Shown in pieces: positions 44,594-55,627 of a DNA stretch of 64,000 nt. Source of the DNA: Candidatus Macondimonas diazotrophica (lineage in GTDB: Bacteria > Pseudomonadota > Gammaproteobacteria > UBA5335); assembly GCF_004684205.1 (NCBI RefSeq), contig NZ_SRIO01000014.1, positions 1 through 64,000 of the forward strand, written 5' to 3'. Both the position numbers and the translations under genes were made by a program. The notes under the pieces are model-generated. The model saw only the letters and a list, made by a program, of their open reading frames with translations, had not been told where the DNA came from and did no database searches. How positions within the stretch are numbered: position 1 is the first letter of the stretch; each line of letters begins with the position of its first letter.

Positions 44594-45751
44594 TCAGCCG
44601 CCCTGGGCAGCGGCGGCCTCGGGGGCCAGGGTGGAAAGAACCGTCGCCAGTGCGGCGAGCGCCTGTTCCACCTCGGCCATGGTGTTGTAGCGTGAGAAGG
44701 AAAAACGCACCGCGCTGTTGGCCAGCGCTTCGTCCTTGTGCATGGCCATCAGCACATGCGAGGCCTGGCTGCCGCCGGCGACGCAGGCGGCGCCGTTGGC
44801 TGTGGCAATGCCGGCCCGGTCCAGCCGCTGCACGATGGCCTCGCCGTCATAACCGGGAAAGCTGATGTTGCTGGTGCCGGCCAGGCGCTCGGCCGCGGCG
44901 CCGTTGATCCGGGCCGCGGGATACAGCGCGCGTACCCCGGCTTCGAGCCGGTCGCGCAGTCCGGCGATCGTGTTCGACGGCGCCTTCAGGGCCTCGCCCG
45001 CCAGGCGGCAGGCCTCGCCCAGCCCGGCGATGGCCGGCACGTTCAGGCTGCCGCCGCGCCGGCCGCGTTCCTGGGTGCCGAAGAACAGGGGGGGCAGGTT
45101 GATCTCGCTGCGAATGTAGAGCGCGCCGATGCCTTTGGGCGCGTGCAGCTTGTGTCCCGAAAACGACAGCAGGTCGATCGGAACGCGCGAAAGGTCCAAC
45201 GGCTGCTTGCCGGCGGTCTGCGCGGCATCGACATGCAGCAGCACCGCGCGCGCGCGGGTCAGCGCCGCGATTTCCTCGACCGGGAACAACACGCCGGTTT
45301 CGTTGTTGGCGGCCATCAGCGAGACCAGCGCCGTGTCGGGCCGCAGCGCCGCTTCCAGATAGTGGACGCGCAGCCGTCCCTCACGGTCGACCGGCAGATA
45401 GGTGACCGCCACGCCCTGCTGTTCCAGATGGCGACACAGCTTCAGCACCGCCGGATGTTCCACGGCGCTGGTGATGAGGTGACGGCGCTCAGGATGCAGG
45501 GCGAGCGCACCCTGGATCGCCCAATGGATGCTTTCCGTGGCCCCGCTGGTGAAATGGATCGTTTTGGCCGGCACATTGAACAGTGCGGCGACCTGCGCCC
45601 GCGCGCTGCGCACCGCCGTGGCGGGTGCCTCGGCCAGTTGGTGCGGGCTCGAGGGATTCCCGAACGCCTCACGCAGATAGGGCAACATGACGTCCAGAGC
45701 TTCGGGCGCCAGCGGTGTGGTTGCGTTGTGGTCAAAGTAGATCAGCGACAT
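44594..45751 (-). CDS. nifS: cysteine desulfurase NifS
   Basis: This 385-residue PLP enzyme releases sulfur from cysteine for nitrogenase Fe-S clusters. Features are YFDHNATTPLAPEAL at the start, FTSGATESIHWAIQG, the PLP lysine in SFSGHKLHAPKGIGALY, RRGGSLNVPAIAGLG, and the persulfide-forming cysteine in GAACVAGGSQASHVL. The region GSACxSGxxxPSHVL of standard NifS is slightly altered here but keeps the Cys. It lies 8 bp after the DUF3024-like gene in the nifB operon. Confidence 0.96.
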   Translation of the reverse strand: MSLIYFDHNATTPLAPEALDVMLPYLREAFGNPSSPHQLAEAPATAVRSARAQVAALFNVPAKTIHFTSGATESIHWAIQGALALHPERRHLITSAVEHPAVLKLCRHLEQQGVAVTYLPVDREGRLRVHYLEAALRPDTALVSLMAANNETGVLFPVEEIAALTRARAVLLHVDAAQTAGKQPLDLSRVPIDLLSFSGHKLHAPKGIGALYIRSEINLPPLFFGTQERGRRGGSLNVPAIAGLGEACRLAGEALKAPSNTIAGLRDRLEAGVRALYPAARINGAAAERLAGTSNISFPGYDGEAIVQRLDRAGIATANGAACVAGGSQASHVLMAMHKDEALANSAVRFSFSRYNTMAEVEQALAALATVLSTLAPEAAAAQGG

Positions 45752-45759
45752 GGCACACC

Positions 45760-46302
45760 TCAGGGCCAGAACAGCCGATCGGGATCCTCACCCAGCACCG
45801 CCAGCGCGGCGCCGAGCGAAGGAAAGAATCCGTGCGTGACCCAGCACTGCTGCGCGTGATCCCGATACTGCAGCAGCCATTGCCCGTTATGGGGCGCTTG
45901 CAGCAGCCGGGCGATGTCGATCAGGCCGCCGGCGGGATCGATGTTGCGTGAGCAACACGGGCTTTCGATGCGGTAGCCGCCCGCGATGCCGATCACCTGC
46001 GGCTCGACGTAGCGGTAGCGGCGCCGATTTTCCAGCGTGCGGCGGATGCGGCGCACATCCAGTTCGTTGGGATGCGCGCTGACCGGCTGCGCGGGGCTGG
46101 GCGGGACGATTGTGCTGGACATGCCTGGTTCTCCCATCCGCCATTGGCTGCATGCATCCACGCAGGCGGCCATCCAGACAGCCAGGGTTCGCATCAACCT
46201 TGCGCGCCAGCCGGACTCTGCGGTGCGGGCCGCATTGCCGCCCATCGGGACCTCCGGCGCAGAGGTGCGGTCGGCCTCGGGCCGCGCGTGGACACGATTC
46301 AT
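45760..46302 (-). CDS. DUF3024-like nif-associated protein
   Basis: The product has up to 180 residues. The conserved part is NELDVRRIRRTLENRRRYRYVEPQVIGIAGGYRIESPCCSRNIDPAGGLIDIARL, with a CC pair, resembling the DUF3024 family. The ATG at 46302 overlaps the nifZ stop by 4 bp, in the style of this operon. However, the first 60 residues are poorly conserved in character, and the ATG at 46122 with GGGAG upstream may be the real start, giving 120 residues. Function is unknown. Confidence 0.72.
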   Translation of the reverse strand: MNRVHARPEADRTSAPEVPMGGNAARTAESGWRARLMRTLAVWMAACVDACSQWRMGEPGMSSTIVPPSPAQPVSAHPNELDVRRIRRTLENRRRYRYVEPQVIGIAGGYRIESPCCSRNIDPAGGLIDIARLLQAPHNGQWLLQYRDHAQQCWVTHGFFPSLGAALAVLGEDPDRLFWP

Positions 46303-46610
46303 CGTCCGTTCTCGTCGGCGGGCGCGAGCTTGGCATCGGCTTCGGGCAACCGGTCCAGCGACACGAGCTCCTTGGCTTTCATGCCGACCCGATGACCGGT
46401 TTCCAGGAAGTCCACACCGTAGATGTAGAACTGCTGAAGAAAGGTGCCGATGTGGCTGACGTAGCCGAGATCACCCTTGCGCACCAGGATTTCGCCGATC
46501 TCCTTGCCGACGTAGGTGCCGTCGTTGCGGATGGTCTTGCGCGAGCGCACTTTCTCGCCAAAGCGGAAGACGGGTTCGTCGTCCAGTTCACTGGGTACGC
46601 CATCACTCAT
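46299..46610 (-). CDS. nifZ: nitrogenase maturation protein NifZ
   Basis: The product has 103 residues. FRFGEKVRSRKTIRNDGTYVGKEIGEILVRKGDLGYVSHIGTFLQQFYIYGVDF is the full NifZ signature. NifZ helps form the second P-cluster of the MoFe protein. It is preceded by an AAGGAGG ribosome site and lies 24 bp after the LRV-FeS gene. Confidence 0.95.
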   Translation of the reverse strand: MSDGVPSELDDEPVFRFGEKVRSRKTIRNDGTYVGKEIGEILVRKGDLGYVSHIGTFLQQFYIYGVDFLETGHRVGMKAKELVSLDRLPEADAKLAPADENGR

Positions 46611-46634
46611 GGGAACCTCCTTCGGGAAGTGTGC

Positions 46635-47432
46635 TCATGAAACACAGCGGGACGGACCCGCTTCATCAAGGGCCGCGTCGCAGCGCAGCTGCGCCATGCG
46701 GCGCACCTCGGCGTCGTCGTCGCTGAGCAGCGCGCCGAGCGCATCGACTGGAATCCGGCGGGCAATTTCGTAGCGGACCCGCCAATCCGGATCGCTGCGC
46801 AGCGCAACCAGCTGGGCCGGGGGCAGGCGCTCGATCGTCACCAGGCGCACGGCCGGATCGGGGTCACGGGCCATGCGCGGCAGCAGCGTGGAATCGGCCC
46901 GATGGGCCACCACCTTGCGCACTTCGGCTTCCGGATCCGCGGCCATCAGGGGCAGCAGGCCCGGCGCCAATCGTTTGGCCACGATCTGGCGCACGTAGTA
47001 ATCGGGGTCATGGATCATCGCGAACAGATCCCCCGCACGGATGCGCGAGGCAACCCGGATGCGAACCTCGCGGTCCGGGTCGTGGCTGAGCTTGTGCAGC
47101 TGGGTGATGGGCAGACGCTGCGCCACGCTCCAGCGCACGGTCTCGTCCGGGTCGCTCAGAAGACGGGCGAGATGGAACAAGTCCGCATGCCGGGCGGCCA
47201 CCGCCCGCACCTCGAAATAGGAATGTGTCAGGGCGTCGTTCGCGCATTCCGGATTCAGGGCAAAGAAGCGATCGATGCGGGGCGCATAGCGATCCTGCAT
47301 GCACGACCAGCTCGGGCCGCAGCGTTGCGATGCCAGTCGTTCCCGATGAGGACAGGCCGCGCAGTCGATGGGTCGCCCGGTCCAGTCCAGGGTCTCGGTG
47401 ATCACGCCTGTGGAGGCTTGCGGCTCAGTCAT
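46635..47432 (-). CDS. LRV protein with 4Fe-4S cluster domain
   Basis: The product has 265 residues. The N-terminal part carries four cysteines in the pattern C-x2-C near 26-29, then C about 11 and 17 residues later (CAACPHRERLASQRCGPSWSC), the cluster-binding domain of the leucine-rich-repeat-variant (LRV) protein first known from the Azotobacter nif region. About eight repeats of some 24 residues follow, each like DPDxxVRxxVAxRLxxxxLxxLxx. The concave helical repeat probably binds a partner protein. ATG 47432 has a strong GGGAGGGAGG and overlaps the upstream gene by 8 bp. Confidence 0.88.
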   Translation of the reverse strand: MTEPQASTGVITETLDWTGRPIDCAACPHRERLASQRCGPSWSCMQDRYAPRIDRFFALNPECANDALTHSYFEVRAVAARHADLFHLARLLSDPDETVRWSVAQRLPITQLHKLSHDPDREVRIRVASRIRAGDLFAMIHDPDYYVRQIVAKRLAPGLLPLMAADPEAEVRKVVAHRADSTLLPRMARDPDPAVRLVTIERLPPAQLVALRSDPDWRVRYEIARRIPVDALGALLSDDDAEVRRMAQLRCDAALDEAGPSRCVS

Positions 47433-47985
47433 CGTCCTCCCTCCCCTGCCGGTCCAGAACCTGGAGCAGGACACGGCCGCCCAGCCGATCATCGGGATCG
47501 AGCTGACCCAGTTTTTCCAGCATCGGCCGCCCAGCTTCGGGCTCGCCGAGGCGCAGATGCAGATAGCCGCAGCCCTTGAGACAAAACAGATAGAAACGCG
47601 GCAGCGCCGCGGCGTAATCGCCGAACCGCGCATCGCCGGCCTGCACCGATCGCCAGTCCGCAGCCAGGCCTGCCATGGCGGCGGCCCACGCCAGACAGCG
47701 CATGCCGACGGCGAGGCTCTCGCGCAGCCGACCGCCGTAGAAGTGGAAGCGGTAAAAGCCGATCAGTACGGCCGGATGGTCCGGTGCCAGACGCTGGGCT
47801 TCGGTCAGATGGGCCCGACAGGCCGCCTCGTCACTGTAGTCGCGCCCGGCCGCCTCGAGGGCGATGCGCGCACGGTCGGGCAGTCCGGCGGCGCAGCAGA
47901 TCACGGCGGTCGGATCGAGCGTGTCCAGCCATGCCCCTGTCGATTCAGAGGCCTCGTGCGCGATGCGCCGGCTGCGGATGTTCAT
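47425..47985 (-). CDS. TPR-like nif-associated protein, copy 1
   Basis: The 186-residue helical protein has tetratricopeptide-like repeats: HLTEAQRLAPDHPAVLIGFYRFHFYGGRLRESLAVGMRCL and LPRFYLFCLKGCGYLHLRLGEPEAGRPMLEKLGQLDPDDRLGGRVLLQVL. It is paralogous to the protein at 58499-58999 after fixX, sharing HFY-x-x-L, ADWRS and RFYLF-LK-x-x-x-x-LRLG. It probably mediates protein contacts during Fe-S or nitrogenase assembly; this is inference. It lies 16 bp after the IscA-like gene. Confidence 0.8.
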   Translation of the reverse strand: MNIRSRRIAHEASESTGAWLDTLDPTAVICCAAGLPDRARIALEAAGRDYSDEAACRAHLTEAQRLAPDHPAVLIGFYRFHFYGGRLRESLAVGMRCLAWAAAMAGLAADWRSVQAGDARFGDYAAALPRFYLFCLKGCGYLHLRLGEPEAGRPMLEKLGQLDPDDRLGGRVLLQVLDRQGREDDD

Positions 47986-48001
47986 GGCAATCGCCTGCCG
48001 C

Positions 48002-48385
48002 TCAGGCTTCGCCGGACGGCGGAGTGCGCCGCTCGATGGAACTCACCGATACCGTTGCCGGGCCCATGGTGCTGGCACTGCTGCAGGCACACGGACCTTT
48101 GCCGGCAGTCTGGAAAACCAGCCCGCTGGTGGTGGCCGTGTCGACGAAATCCATGGTGGCCCCGTCGAGCAGCTCGGCGCTCGGAGCCGGCAGGAACAGC
48201 CGCAGTCCCCCGTGTTCGAAGACGACTTCGCCGTTCTGCGGCGCCGGCTCGACGCTGAATTCGCTGCTCAGGCCGGAGCATCCACCCGGCGTCACCACCA
48301 GGCGGAAGCCGCATTGCTCACCACCGCCGAAGCGCACCATGCGCCGGATGAATTTTTCCGCGGCCGGCAGAATGGAAAGTTCCAT
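48002..48385 (-). CDS. HesB/IscA-like iron-sulfur carrier
   Basis: This 127-residue A-type carrier has the three expected cysteines: FRLVVTPGGCSGLSSEF and, near residue 98, GPCACSS (C-x-C rather than the more usual GxGCGC). It is expected to pass Fe-S clusters to nitrogenase-related targets. It corresponds to the IscA homologue often found between nifU or nifB and nifS. AGGAG lies upstream. It is 15 bp after the fdxN gene. Confidence 0.88.
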   Translation of the reverse strand: MELSILPAAEKFIRRMVRFGGGEQCGFRLVVTPGGCSGLSSEFSVEPAPQNGEVVFEHGGLRLFLPAPSAELLDGATMDFVDTATTSGLVFQTAGKGPCACSSASTMGPATVSVSSIERRTPPSGEA

Positions 48386-48399
48386 GAGCGGGATCTCCT

Positions 48400-48624
48400 T
48401 CAGGCCTGCGGCTGGTAGCGTGGCTGGGCGGGATCGATGATGCAGGTCTTGTCCACGGGGCAGACCGCCTCACATTGCGCCTCATCGAAATACCCGATGC
48501 ATTCGGTGCATTTCTTCGGGTTGATGGCGAAGATCCCGTCTTTTTCGTAGATCGCCACATTGGGGCATACGGGTTCGCAGGCCGAGCAGCCCGTGCATTG
48601 GGAACCAACGATTTTGTAGGACAT
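48400..48624 (-). CDS. fdxN: 2[4Fe-4S] ferredoxin FdxN
   Basis: The product has 74 residues. [13 protein letters not shown] provides one cluster motif. The second, [18 protein letters not shown], has the loop insertion typical of nif-linked FdxN ferredoxins, which are encoded directly after nifB. FdxN supplies electrons for NifB or nitrogenase. AGGAGG lies upstream of ATG 48624. A hairpin terminator separates it from nifB. Confidence 0.92.
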   Translation of the reverse strand: MSYKIVGSQCTGCSACEPVCPNVAIYEKDGIFAINPKKCTECIGYFDEAQCEAVCPVDKTCIIDPAQPRYQPQA

Positions 48625-48643
48625 GACAACCTCCTGGGGTCTC

Positions 48644-48690
48644 AAAAAAATGGGGGCGGGATACGCCGAGGCTGACCGCCCCGCCCCCAT
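48644..48690 (-). terminator. Rho-independent terminator or attenuator between nifB and fdxN
   Basis: Read leftward, just after the nifB stop, ATGGGGGCGGG pairs perfectly with CCCGCCCCCAT (11 bp stem, 19 nt loop) and is followed by seven T residues. It lies inside the operon, so it probably lets nifB be made in excess of the genes downstream. Confidence 0.8.
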
Positions 48691-48710
48691 CACGTGTCGA
48701 CCGCCTCCGA

Positions 48711-50285
48711 TCAAGCGGCGACATACGCTCCCTGGCGAATGGCGGCATCACCCTTGGGTTGATGCACGATGGCGCCGCTCTCGACTTGTTCGAGATAGTT
48801 CTTGAAATAGGCGATCACCGAGCGCTCGATGAACTCCTGGGCATACGCGTCCACAGGCTCGATGCCGGCCTGCTTGAGCGTGTCCTTGGGACAGCCGCCG
48901 ATCTTGGCGACGAAGACGGCGTGGCAGTCGTTGATGGCCCGGATGACGGTGTCGAGCGCGTCCTCTTCGCCATAGCCGCCCTGGCAGTACAGATCGACGC
49001 GGCGATGGCCGACGAACTTGGCGCCGTCCACACTGGTTTCGTAGATCTGGAACTCCGATGCGTGGCCGAAGTGCTCGTTGATCTTGCCGCCGCCCTTGGT
49101 GGCCACGGCGACCAGCATCTTGATGTCGCTGTGCAGCCCGGCCAGCTCGGACAGCTCGTCGCGCTTGGCGGCGACCTGCTCCTGGCGCTTGCGCTCCACT
49201 TCCGCCTGATAGGCCTTGCGGGTGTCGCCGTCGTAGTTCACCTCCATGGCCATGATCTTGTCGGTGGTGAATTCGGCCGAGCGGTCCTCGCCGAGCAGGC
49301 CCACGGCGTCGGCGCGGCACTGGCGGCAGTGACGCATCATGTTCATTTCGCCCGAGCAGGCATCCTGAAGGGCCTTGAGCTCCTGCGCGGTGGGACCGCG
49401 CTGGCCGTTCAGGCCGAATACGGTGCCGTGCTCCGGGGAGGAGATGAGCGGCATGATGTTGTGCAGGAAGGCCCCGCGCGACTTCACGGCCCGGTTCACG
49501 TCCACCAGATGCTTGTCGTTGATGCCGGGAATCATCACCGAGTTGATCTTGGTGAGGATGCCACGGGCGGTGAGCATCTCCAGACCCTGGAGCTGGCGAT
49601 CGGTGAGGATCTGCGCGGCATCACGGCCCTTGTAGCGCTTGTTGTTGTAGTAGATCCACGGATAGATCTCGGCGCCCACATCGGCATCGATCATGTTGAT
49701 GGTGATGGTCACGTGATCGACGTTGAAATTGGCGATGGTGTCGATGTGATCCGGCAAGGCCAGACCATTGGTCGACAGGCACAGCTTGATGTCCGGCGCG
49801 GTTTTCGCGATGAGCTCGAAGGTCTTGAAGGTCTTCTCGGGATTGGCGAGCGGATCACCGGGGCCGGCGATGCCGAGCACCGTCATCTGGGGGATGGTCG
49901 AGGCCACCGCCAGTACCTTCTTGGCGGCCTGTTCGGGGGTCAGCTTTTCGCTCACCACGCCGGGGCGGGACTCGTTCGCGCAGTCGTACTTGCGGTTGCA
50001 GTAGTTGCACTGGATGTTGCAGGCCGGGGCCACCGCCACGTGCATGCGCGCGTAGTGATGGTGTGCCTCTTCGCTGTAGCAGGGATGGTTCTTGACCTTC
50101 TCCCAGATCTCCGGTGCCAGATCGCCGGCACCGGCCCCCGAGCCGCAGCTCGACTTGCCGCTGCCGCCCGAGGTGCCGCAGCCGTTGTGATCCTCTGCAA
50201 TCTTTGCGGCGATCTCGCTGGCCGAGCCGGCCACCGCAACGCTGATCTGACCCAGCTTGTCATTGATCCCGATTCGTTCTTGCAT
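48711..50285 (-). CDS. nifB: FeMo-cofactor biosynthesis radical SAM protein NifB
   Basis: The 524-residue product builds NifB-co, the 8Fe-9S-C core of FeMo-cofactor. The radical SAM motif is C-x3-C-x2-C in [14 protein letters not shown] (about 89-102). [32 protein letters not shown] and [12 protein letters not shown] are NifB blocks. Residues from about 385 ([27 protein letters not shown]) form the C-terminal NifX-like domain. A Ser/Gly-rich stretch with extra cysteines lies near 36-52. ATG 50285 has GGAGGG upstream. It is transcribed from a sigma-54 promoter with a perfect NifA site. Confidence 0.97.
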   Translation of the reverse strand: MQERIGINDKLGQISVAVAGSASEIAAKIAEDHNGCGTSGGSGKSSCGSGAGAGDLAPEIWEKVKNHPCYSEEAHHHYARMHVAVAPACNIQCNYCNRKYDCANESRPGVVSEKLTPEQAAKKVLAVASTIPQMTVLGIAGPGDPLANPEKTFKTFELIAKTAPDIKLCLSTNGLALPDHIDTIANFNVDHVTITINMIDADVGAEIYPWIYYNNKRYKGRDAAQILTDRQLQGLEMLTARGILTKINSVMIPGINDKHLVDVNRAVKSRGAFLHNIMPLISSPEHGTVFGLNGQRGPTAQELKALQDACSGEMNMMRHCRQCRADAVGLLGEDRSAEFTTDKIMAMEVNYDGDTRKAYQAEVERKRQEQVAAKRDELSELAGLHSDIKMLVAVATKGGGKINEHFGHASEFQIYETSVDGAKFVGHRRVDLYCQGGYGEEDALDTVIRAINDCHAVFVAKIGGCPKDTLKQAGIEPVDAYAQEFIERSVIAYFKNYLEQVESGAIVHQPKGDAAIRQGAYVAA

Positions 50286-50351
50286 GACGCCCTCCGGCAT
50301 GTGTCCTTTTCGCATCGGGACGGCGCGTCCCAACGCTGGCCATCACTTCCC

Positions 50352-50367
50352 AGCAACAGCTATGCCA
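50352..50367 (-). promoter_or_regulatory. sigma-54 promoter of nifB
   Basis: On the minus strand TGGCATAGCTGTTGCT matches TGGCAC-N5-TTGCW, with GG and GC ten bases apart. It lies about 67 bp before the nifB start. Confidence 0.85.
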
Positions 50368-50418
50368 TTTGACAACTCACTGAAAATGAAGGAGTTTCTT
50401 TTGGGTCGTCGGCGTGGA

Positions 50419-50434
50419 TGTCGCGCACCCGACA
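50419..50434. promoter_or_regulatory. NifA upstream activator site of nifB
   Basis: TGTCGCGCACCCGACA is a perfect TGT-N10-ACA palindrome, about 50 bp upstream of the nifB -24 element and shortly after the nifA stop codon region. Confidence 0.8.
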
Positions 50435-50558
50435 TGCCGGGAGCAGGTGGGGAATCAAATGTTCGGTATGCGACACGGGGCCCGGCGTCGAGGGGCGCCG
50501 GGTGCGTGGACGGGGGATGGGGAGAAATCGGTTCGGGGAGGCGCCGGCGGGCGGGGTG

Positions 50559-52190
<1,632 letters not shown>

Positions 52191-52301
52191 GGGGCATACC
52201 TTAAGCTCGGTAGCGGCTGATCTTTGCCAGAGTCAATAACATTCACCTCCTTCCCGTCGGGTTTGTCAATGCCTCTGGGCCGCAAATCGCGCTGACGGCC
52301 A

Positions 52302-52317
52302 TGTCGCAAACCCGACA
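52302..52317. promoter_or_regulatory. NifA upstream activator site of the nifV operon
   Basis: TGTCGCAAACCCGACA is a perfect TGT-N10-ACA site about 130 bp upstream of the nifV -24 element, in the nifA-nifV divergent region. It could also influence nifA itself. Confidence 0.82.
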
Positions 52318-52328
52318 TGTTCGGCCGA

Positions 52329-52344
52329 TGTCGGGTTTGCACCG
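52329..52344. promoter_or_regulatory. partial second NifA-site copy
   Basis: TGTCGGGTTTGCACCG is an inverted copy of most of the perfect site just upstream (TGTCGGGTTTGC complements GCAAACCCGACA). Its right half lacks ACA, so binding would be weaker. Confidence 0.4.
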
Positions 52345-52433
52345 GCATCCGGCGCCGTCCTCTTCCCGCCCGCTGCACTCGTTTCCACATAAATTCGCTG
52401 ACGGATCAGATGGATAGGCGTTTTTTCGGGCTC

Positions 52434-52449
52434 TGGCATCAAAGTTGCG
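52434..52449 (+). promoter_or_regulatory. sigma-54 promoter of nifV-cysE-nifW-fixABCX
   Basis: TGGCATCAAAGTTGCG matches the -24/-12 consensus with GG and GC exactly ten bases apart, 46 bp before the nifV start. Confidence 0.8.
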
Positions 52450-52494
52450 CTAGTTCGCACAAGCGAGCCTTTTCGCTGTGTGAGGACGTGAGCC

Positions 52495-53628
52495 ATGGCT
52501 GCTCTGACCATTCAGGACACCACATTGCGTGACGGTGAACAGACCGCGGGGGTGGCGTTCACCCTCGAGGAAAAACTCGCCATCGCCCAGGCCCTGGTCC
52601 GCATGGGAGTGCCGGAGCTGGAGATCGGGATCCCGGTGATGGGCAGCGAGGAACAGGAGGTGGTTCGCGCCCTGTTGGCGCTGCAGCTGCCCGCGCGCCT
52701 GGTGGTCTGGGGACGCGCCCACGGCGACGATCTCGCAGCGGCCCATCGCTGTGGGGCGCCCTGCCTGCATCTGTCGATTCCGGCCTCGGATCTGCAGATC
52801 CAACGCAAGCTGGGCCGCGACCGGGCGTTCGTGCTGACGGCCATCCACCGGCATGTGTGCGCCGCGCGCGATCTCGGCATGGAGGTGAGCGTGGGCGCCG
52901 AGGATGCCTCACGCGCCGATCCCGATTTTCTGCTGCGCCTGGCCGAACAGGCCCAGGCCAGCGGCGCACGGCGTCTGCGCTACGCCGACACGCTCGGGGT
53001 GATGGACCCCTTCACCACCCGCGAGTCCATCGCGAGCCTGCGCCGCCATGTCGATCTGGAACTGGAGATGCACGCCCACAACGATCTGGGTCTGGCCACG
53101 GCCAACACGCTGGCAGCGGTGCTGGCCGGCGCCACCCACGTCAACACCACGGTCAACGGCCTGGGTGAACGGGCCGGCAACGCGCCGCTGGAAGAGGTGG
53201 TCATGGCGTTGCGGCATCTGTGCAATCGCGAAACCGGCATCGACACCCGCCAGCTGCCCGCCGTTTCCCGTCTGGTCGTCGCCGCTTCCGGCCGGGCGGT
53301 GGCCGACAACAAGTGCGTGGTCGGCGACGGCGTGTTCACGCACGAATCGGGCATCCACGTCGACGGCCTGCTCAAGAATCCGCTCAATTACCAGGGCTTC
53401 GATCCGGCCGAAGTCGGCCGCGCGCATCGTCTGGTGCTGGGGAAACACTCTGGCGCGCATGGGGTGAGTGCCGCCTACCGCGCTCTGGGCATCGAGCTCA
53501 GTCCGCTGGAGGCCCAGCAGATCCTGGCGCGCATACGCCAGCACGCCGTGAGCGAGAAACGGGCGCCGCAGGATGACGAGCTCAAGCGCTTTCATGAGGA
53601 GATCGGGCAATGGCCAGTCGCGTGCTGA
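52495..53628 (+). CDS. nifV: homocitrate synthase NifV
   Basis: The 377-residue enzyme makes homocitrate, the organic ligand of FeMo-cofactor, from acetyl-CoA and 2-oxoglutarate. Features are [18 protein letters not shown] (the DRE catalytic motif of the HMGL-like family), [37 protein letters not shown] (metal-binding HxH), and [28 protein letters not shown]. It is the first gene of a sigma-54 operon and overlaps cysE by 19 bp. Confidence 0.97.
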   Translation: MAALTIQDTTLRDGEQTAGVAFTLEEKLAIAQALVRMGVPELEIGIPVMGSEEQEVVRALLALQLPARLVVWGRAHGDDLAAAHRCGAPCLHLSIPASDLQIQRKLGRDRAFVLTAIHRHVCAARDLGMEVSVGAEDASRADPDFLLRLAEQAQASGARRLRYADTLGVMDPFTTRESIASLRRHVDLELEMHAHNDLGLATANTLAAVLAGATHVNTTVNGLGERAGNAPLEEVVMALRHLCNRETGIDTRQLPAVSRLVVAASGRAVADNKCVVGDGVFTHESGIHVDGLLKNPLNYQGFDPAEVGRAHRLVLGKHSGAHGVSAAYRALGIELSPLEAQQILARIRQHAVSEKRAPQDDELKRFHEEIGQWPVAC

Positions 53629-54416
53629 GCGGGACATCGCGCCCAGGCGGTTCCACCGGCCTGTGGGGTCGAATCCGCGGCGATGTGGATTGCGTGTTCC
53701 AGCGCGATCCGGCCGCACGGACCCGCTTCGAGGTGATCACGGCCTATCCGGGCGTGCACGCGGTCATCGGTCATCGGCTGGCCCACGCCCTGTGGCAGCA
53801 TGGCTGGCGCTATCCGGCACGGCTGCTGAGCCATCTGTGCCGCATGGTGACCCACATCGACATCCACCCCGGCGCCCGCATCGGTGCGCGCTTTTTCATC
53901 GATCACGGCTGCGGCGTGGTGATCGGGGAAACCGCCGAGATCGGCGATGACGTCACCCTCTACCACGGCGTCACGCTGGGGGGCACGTCCTGGAATCCCG
54001 GCAAGCGTCACCCCACCGTCGGCGATGGCGTCGTCATCGGTGCCGGCGCCAAGATCCTGGGTCCGATCCGCATCGGTGCCGGCGTCCGCATCGGCGCCAA
54101 CTCGGTGGTCATCCAGGATGTGGCACCCGACATGACGGTCGTCGGCATTCCCGGCCGCGAAGTGCTGCCTCTGAATCAGCGCCGCATCACGCCGCAAGGC
54201 ATCGATCTGGATCACCACCTGATGCCCGACCCGGTCGGCAAGGCGCTGGCCTGCCTGTTGGATCGCGTCCATACCCTGGAGGCGCGCCTGGAAATGGCCT
54301 CGCCGTCCCCCGGCGAAGACCCCGAATGCCGGTCGTGTGTCGACGAGTGCGTCAGTCTGCAGGGCAGCGACATGGCGCCGGGACGTGCACCGGACCTGCA
54401 GAAAACGACTCACTGA
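53610..54416 (+). CDS. cysE: serine O-acetyltransferase CysE
   Basis: The 268-residue product makes O-acetylserine for cysteine synthesis, supporting NifS with substrate. The hexapeptide-repeat beta-helix is clear: [44 protein letters not shown], then [25 protein letters not shown]. The start (53610) overlaps nifV. A longer C-terminal tail with cysteines ([15 protein letters not shown]) extends beyond standard CysE and could be oxygen- or metal-sensitive; this is inference. A nif-linked cysE is a known arrangement in several diazotrophs. Confidence 0.95.
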   Translation: MASRVLSGTSRPGGSTGLWGRIRGDVDCVFQRDPAARTRFEVITAYPGVHAVIGHRLAHALWQHGWRYPARLLSHLCRMVTHIDIHPGARIGARFFIDHGCGVVIGETAEIGDDVTLYHGVTLGGTSWNPGKRHPTVGDGVVIGAGAKILGPIRIGAGVRIGANSVVIQDVAPDMTVVGIPGREVLPLNQRRITPQGIDLDHHLMPDPVGKALACLLDRVHTLEARLEMASPSPGEDPECRSCVDECVSLQGSDMAPGRAPDLQKTTH

Positions 54417-54431
54417 ACAAGAGAGCGTGTC

Positions 54432-54761
54432 ATGAGCAAGCTACTGGATCAACTGGGAAAATTTTCCGACGCCGAGGAATTTCTGGTGTTTCTGGACGTA
54501 CCGTTCGAACCGGCCGTGGTGCAGGTCAACCGCCTGCACATCCTCAAACGCTTCAGCCAGTATCTGGCGCGCGCGCGCCTCGACGAGCTGGACGAAGCGG
54601 CGCAGCGGGACAGCTGCCGGGCCTTGATGATCCAGGCCTACGAGGATTTCGTCCATTCCACTGCGGCGCAGGAAAAGGTGTTCAAGGTGTTCCAGGATGC
54701 CGACGGCCAACGCGTCAGCCTGGACAGCCTGCGCGCCAGCCTCCCCTCGCAACGGACCTGA
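54432..54761 (+). CDS. nifW: nitrogenase-stabilizing/protective protein NifW
   Basis: The product has 109 residues. [38 protein letters not shown] is the NifW signature. NifW binds the MoFe protein during maturation and protects it from oxygen damage. It follows cysE after 15 bp and precedes fixA by 10 bp. Confidence 0.95.
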   Translation: MSKLLDQLGKFSDAEEFLVFLDVPFEPAVVQVNRLHILKRFSQYLARARLDELDEAAQRDSCRALMIQAYEDFVHSTAAQEKVFKVFQDADGQRVSLDSLRASLPSQRT

Positions 54762-54771
54762 GGACTCAGCC

Positions 54772-55617
54772 ATGCATATCGTCGTCTGTATCAAACAGGT
54801 CCCGGACAGCTCGCAGATTCGCGTTCATCCGGTCACCAACACCATCATGCGCCAGGGTGTCCCGGCAGTCGTCAATCCCTACGACCTGTTCGCCCTGGAA
54901 GAAGCCCTGCGTCTGAAGGACCTGCATGGCGCCCACGTCACGGTGCTGTGCATGGGTCCGCCCCAGGCCGAGGCGGCGCTGCGCAAGGCGATTTCCTTCG
55001 GCGCTGATGACGCCATTCTGGTCACCGACCGCGCCTTCGCCGGTTCCGACACTCTGGCGACCAGCTTCGCGCTGGGCAGCGCCATTCGTCAGATTGACCG
55101 CAACATGGCGGTGGACGTGGTGTTCTGCGGCAAGCAGACCATCGACGGCGACACCGCTCAGGTCGGCCCCGGCATTGCCAAGCGTCTCGACCTGCAGTTG
55201 CTCACCTATGTTGCCCAAGTCGACAGCGTCGATCCGGAGCAGCGCCAGATCGTCGTTCAGCGCCGCGCCGAAGGCGGCGTTCAGGTGCTGCAGACCCGCC
55301 TGCCCTGCCTGATCACCATGCTCGAGGGCACCAATGAGATGCGCTTCGCCAGTCAGGCCGGCATCTTCCGCGCTGCCCGGCACCCCTTGAAGGTGTGGGA
55401 CAAGACCGCCGCCGGGATCGAGGATCCCGCCAAGGTCGGCCTCAAGGGCTCACCCACCGTGGTCAGCAAGGTGTTCGCGCCCAAGCCCAAGACGGCGAAG
55501 GCCGAGATCGTCACCTGCGAGAGCAATACCCCCAAGGATCTGGCCGTGACCCTGATCGCCAAGCTGATGACGCAGAACCCACAGCTCGAAAGCGCGATCG
55601 GCCAGAGTGCCCGCTAG
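54772..55617 (+). CDS. fixA: electron-transfer flavoprotein beta subunit FixA
   Basis: The product has 281 residues: [36 protein letters not shown] and [22 protein letters not shown] mark the ETF beta/FixA family. With FixB, FixC and FixX it forms a membrane-linked electron-bifurcating complex that uses NADH to reduce quinone and a low-potential ferredoxin or flavodoxin for nitrogenase. It was trimmed to the ATG at 54772. Confidence 0.95.
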   Translation: MHIVVCIKQVPDSSQIRVHPVTNTIMRQGVPAVVNPYDLFALEEALRLKDLHGAHVTVLCMGPPQAEAALRKAISFGADDAILVTDRAFAGSDTLATSFALGSAIRQIDRNMAVDVVFCGKQTIDGDTAQVGPGIAKRLDLQLLTYVAQVDSVDPEQRQIVVQRRAEGGVQVLQTRLPCLITMLEGTNEMRFASQAGIFRAARHPLKVWDKTAAGIEDPAKVGLKGSPTVVSKVFAPKPKTAKAEIVTCESNTPKDLAVTLIAKLMTQNPQLESAIGQSAR

Positions 55618-55627
55618 GAGATTCGTC

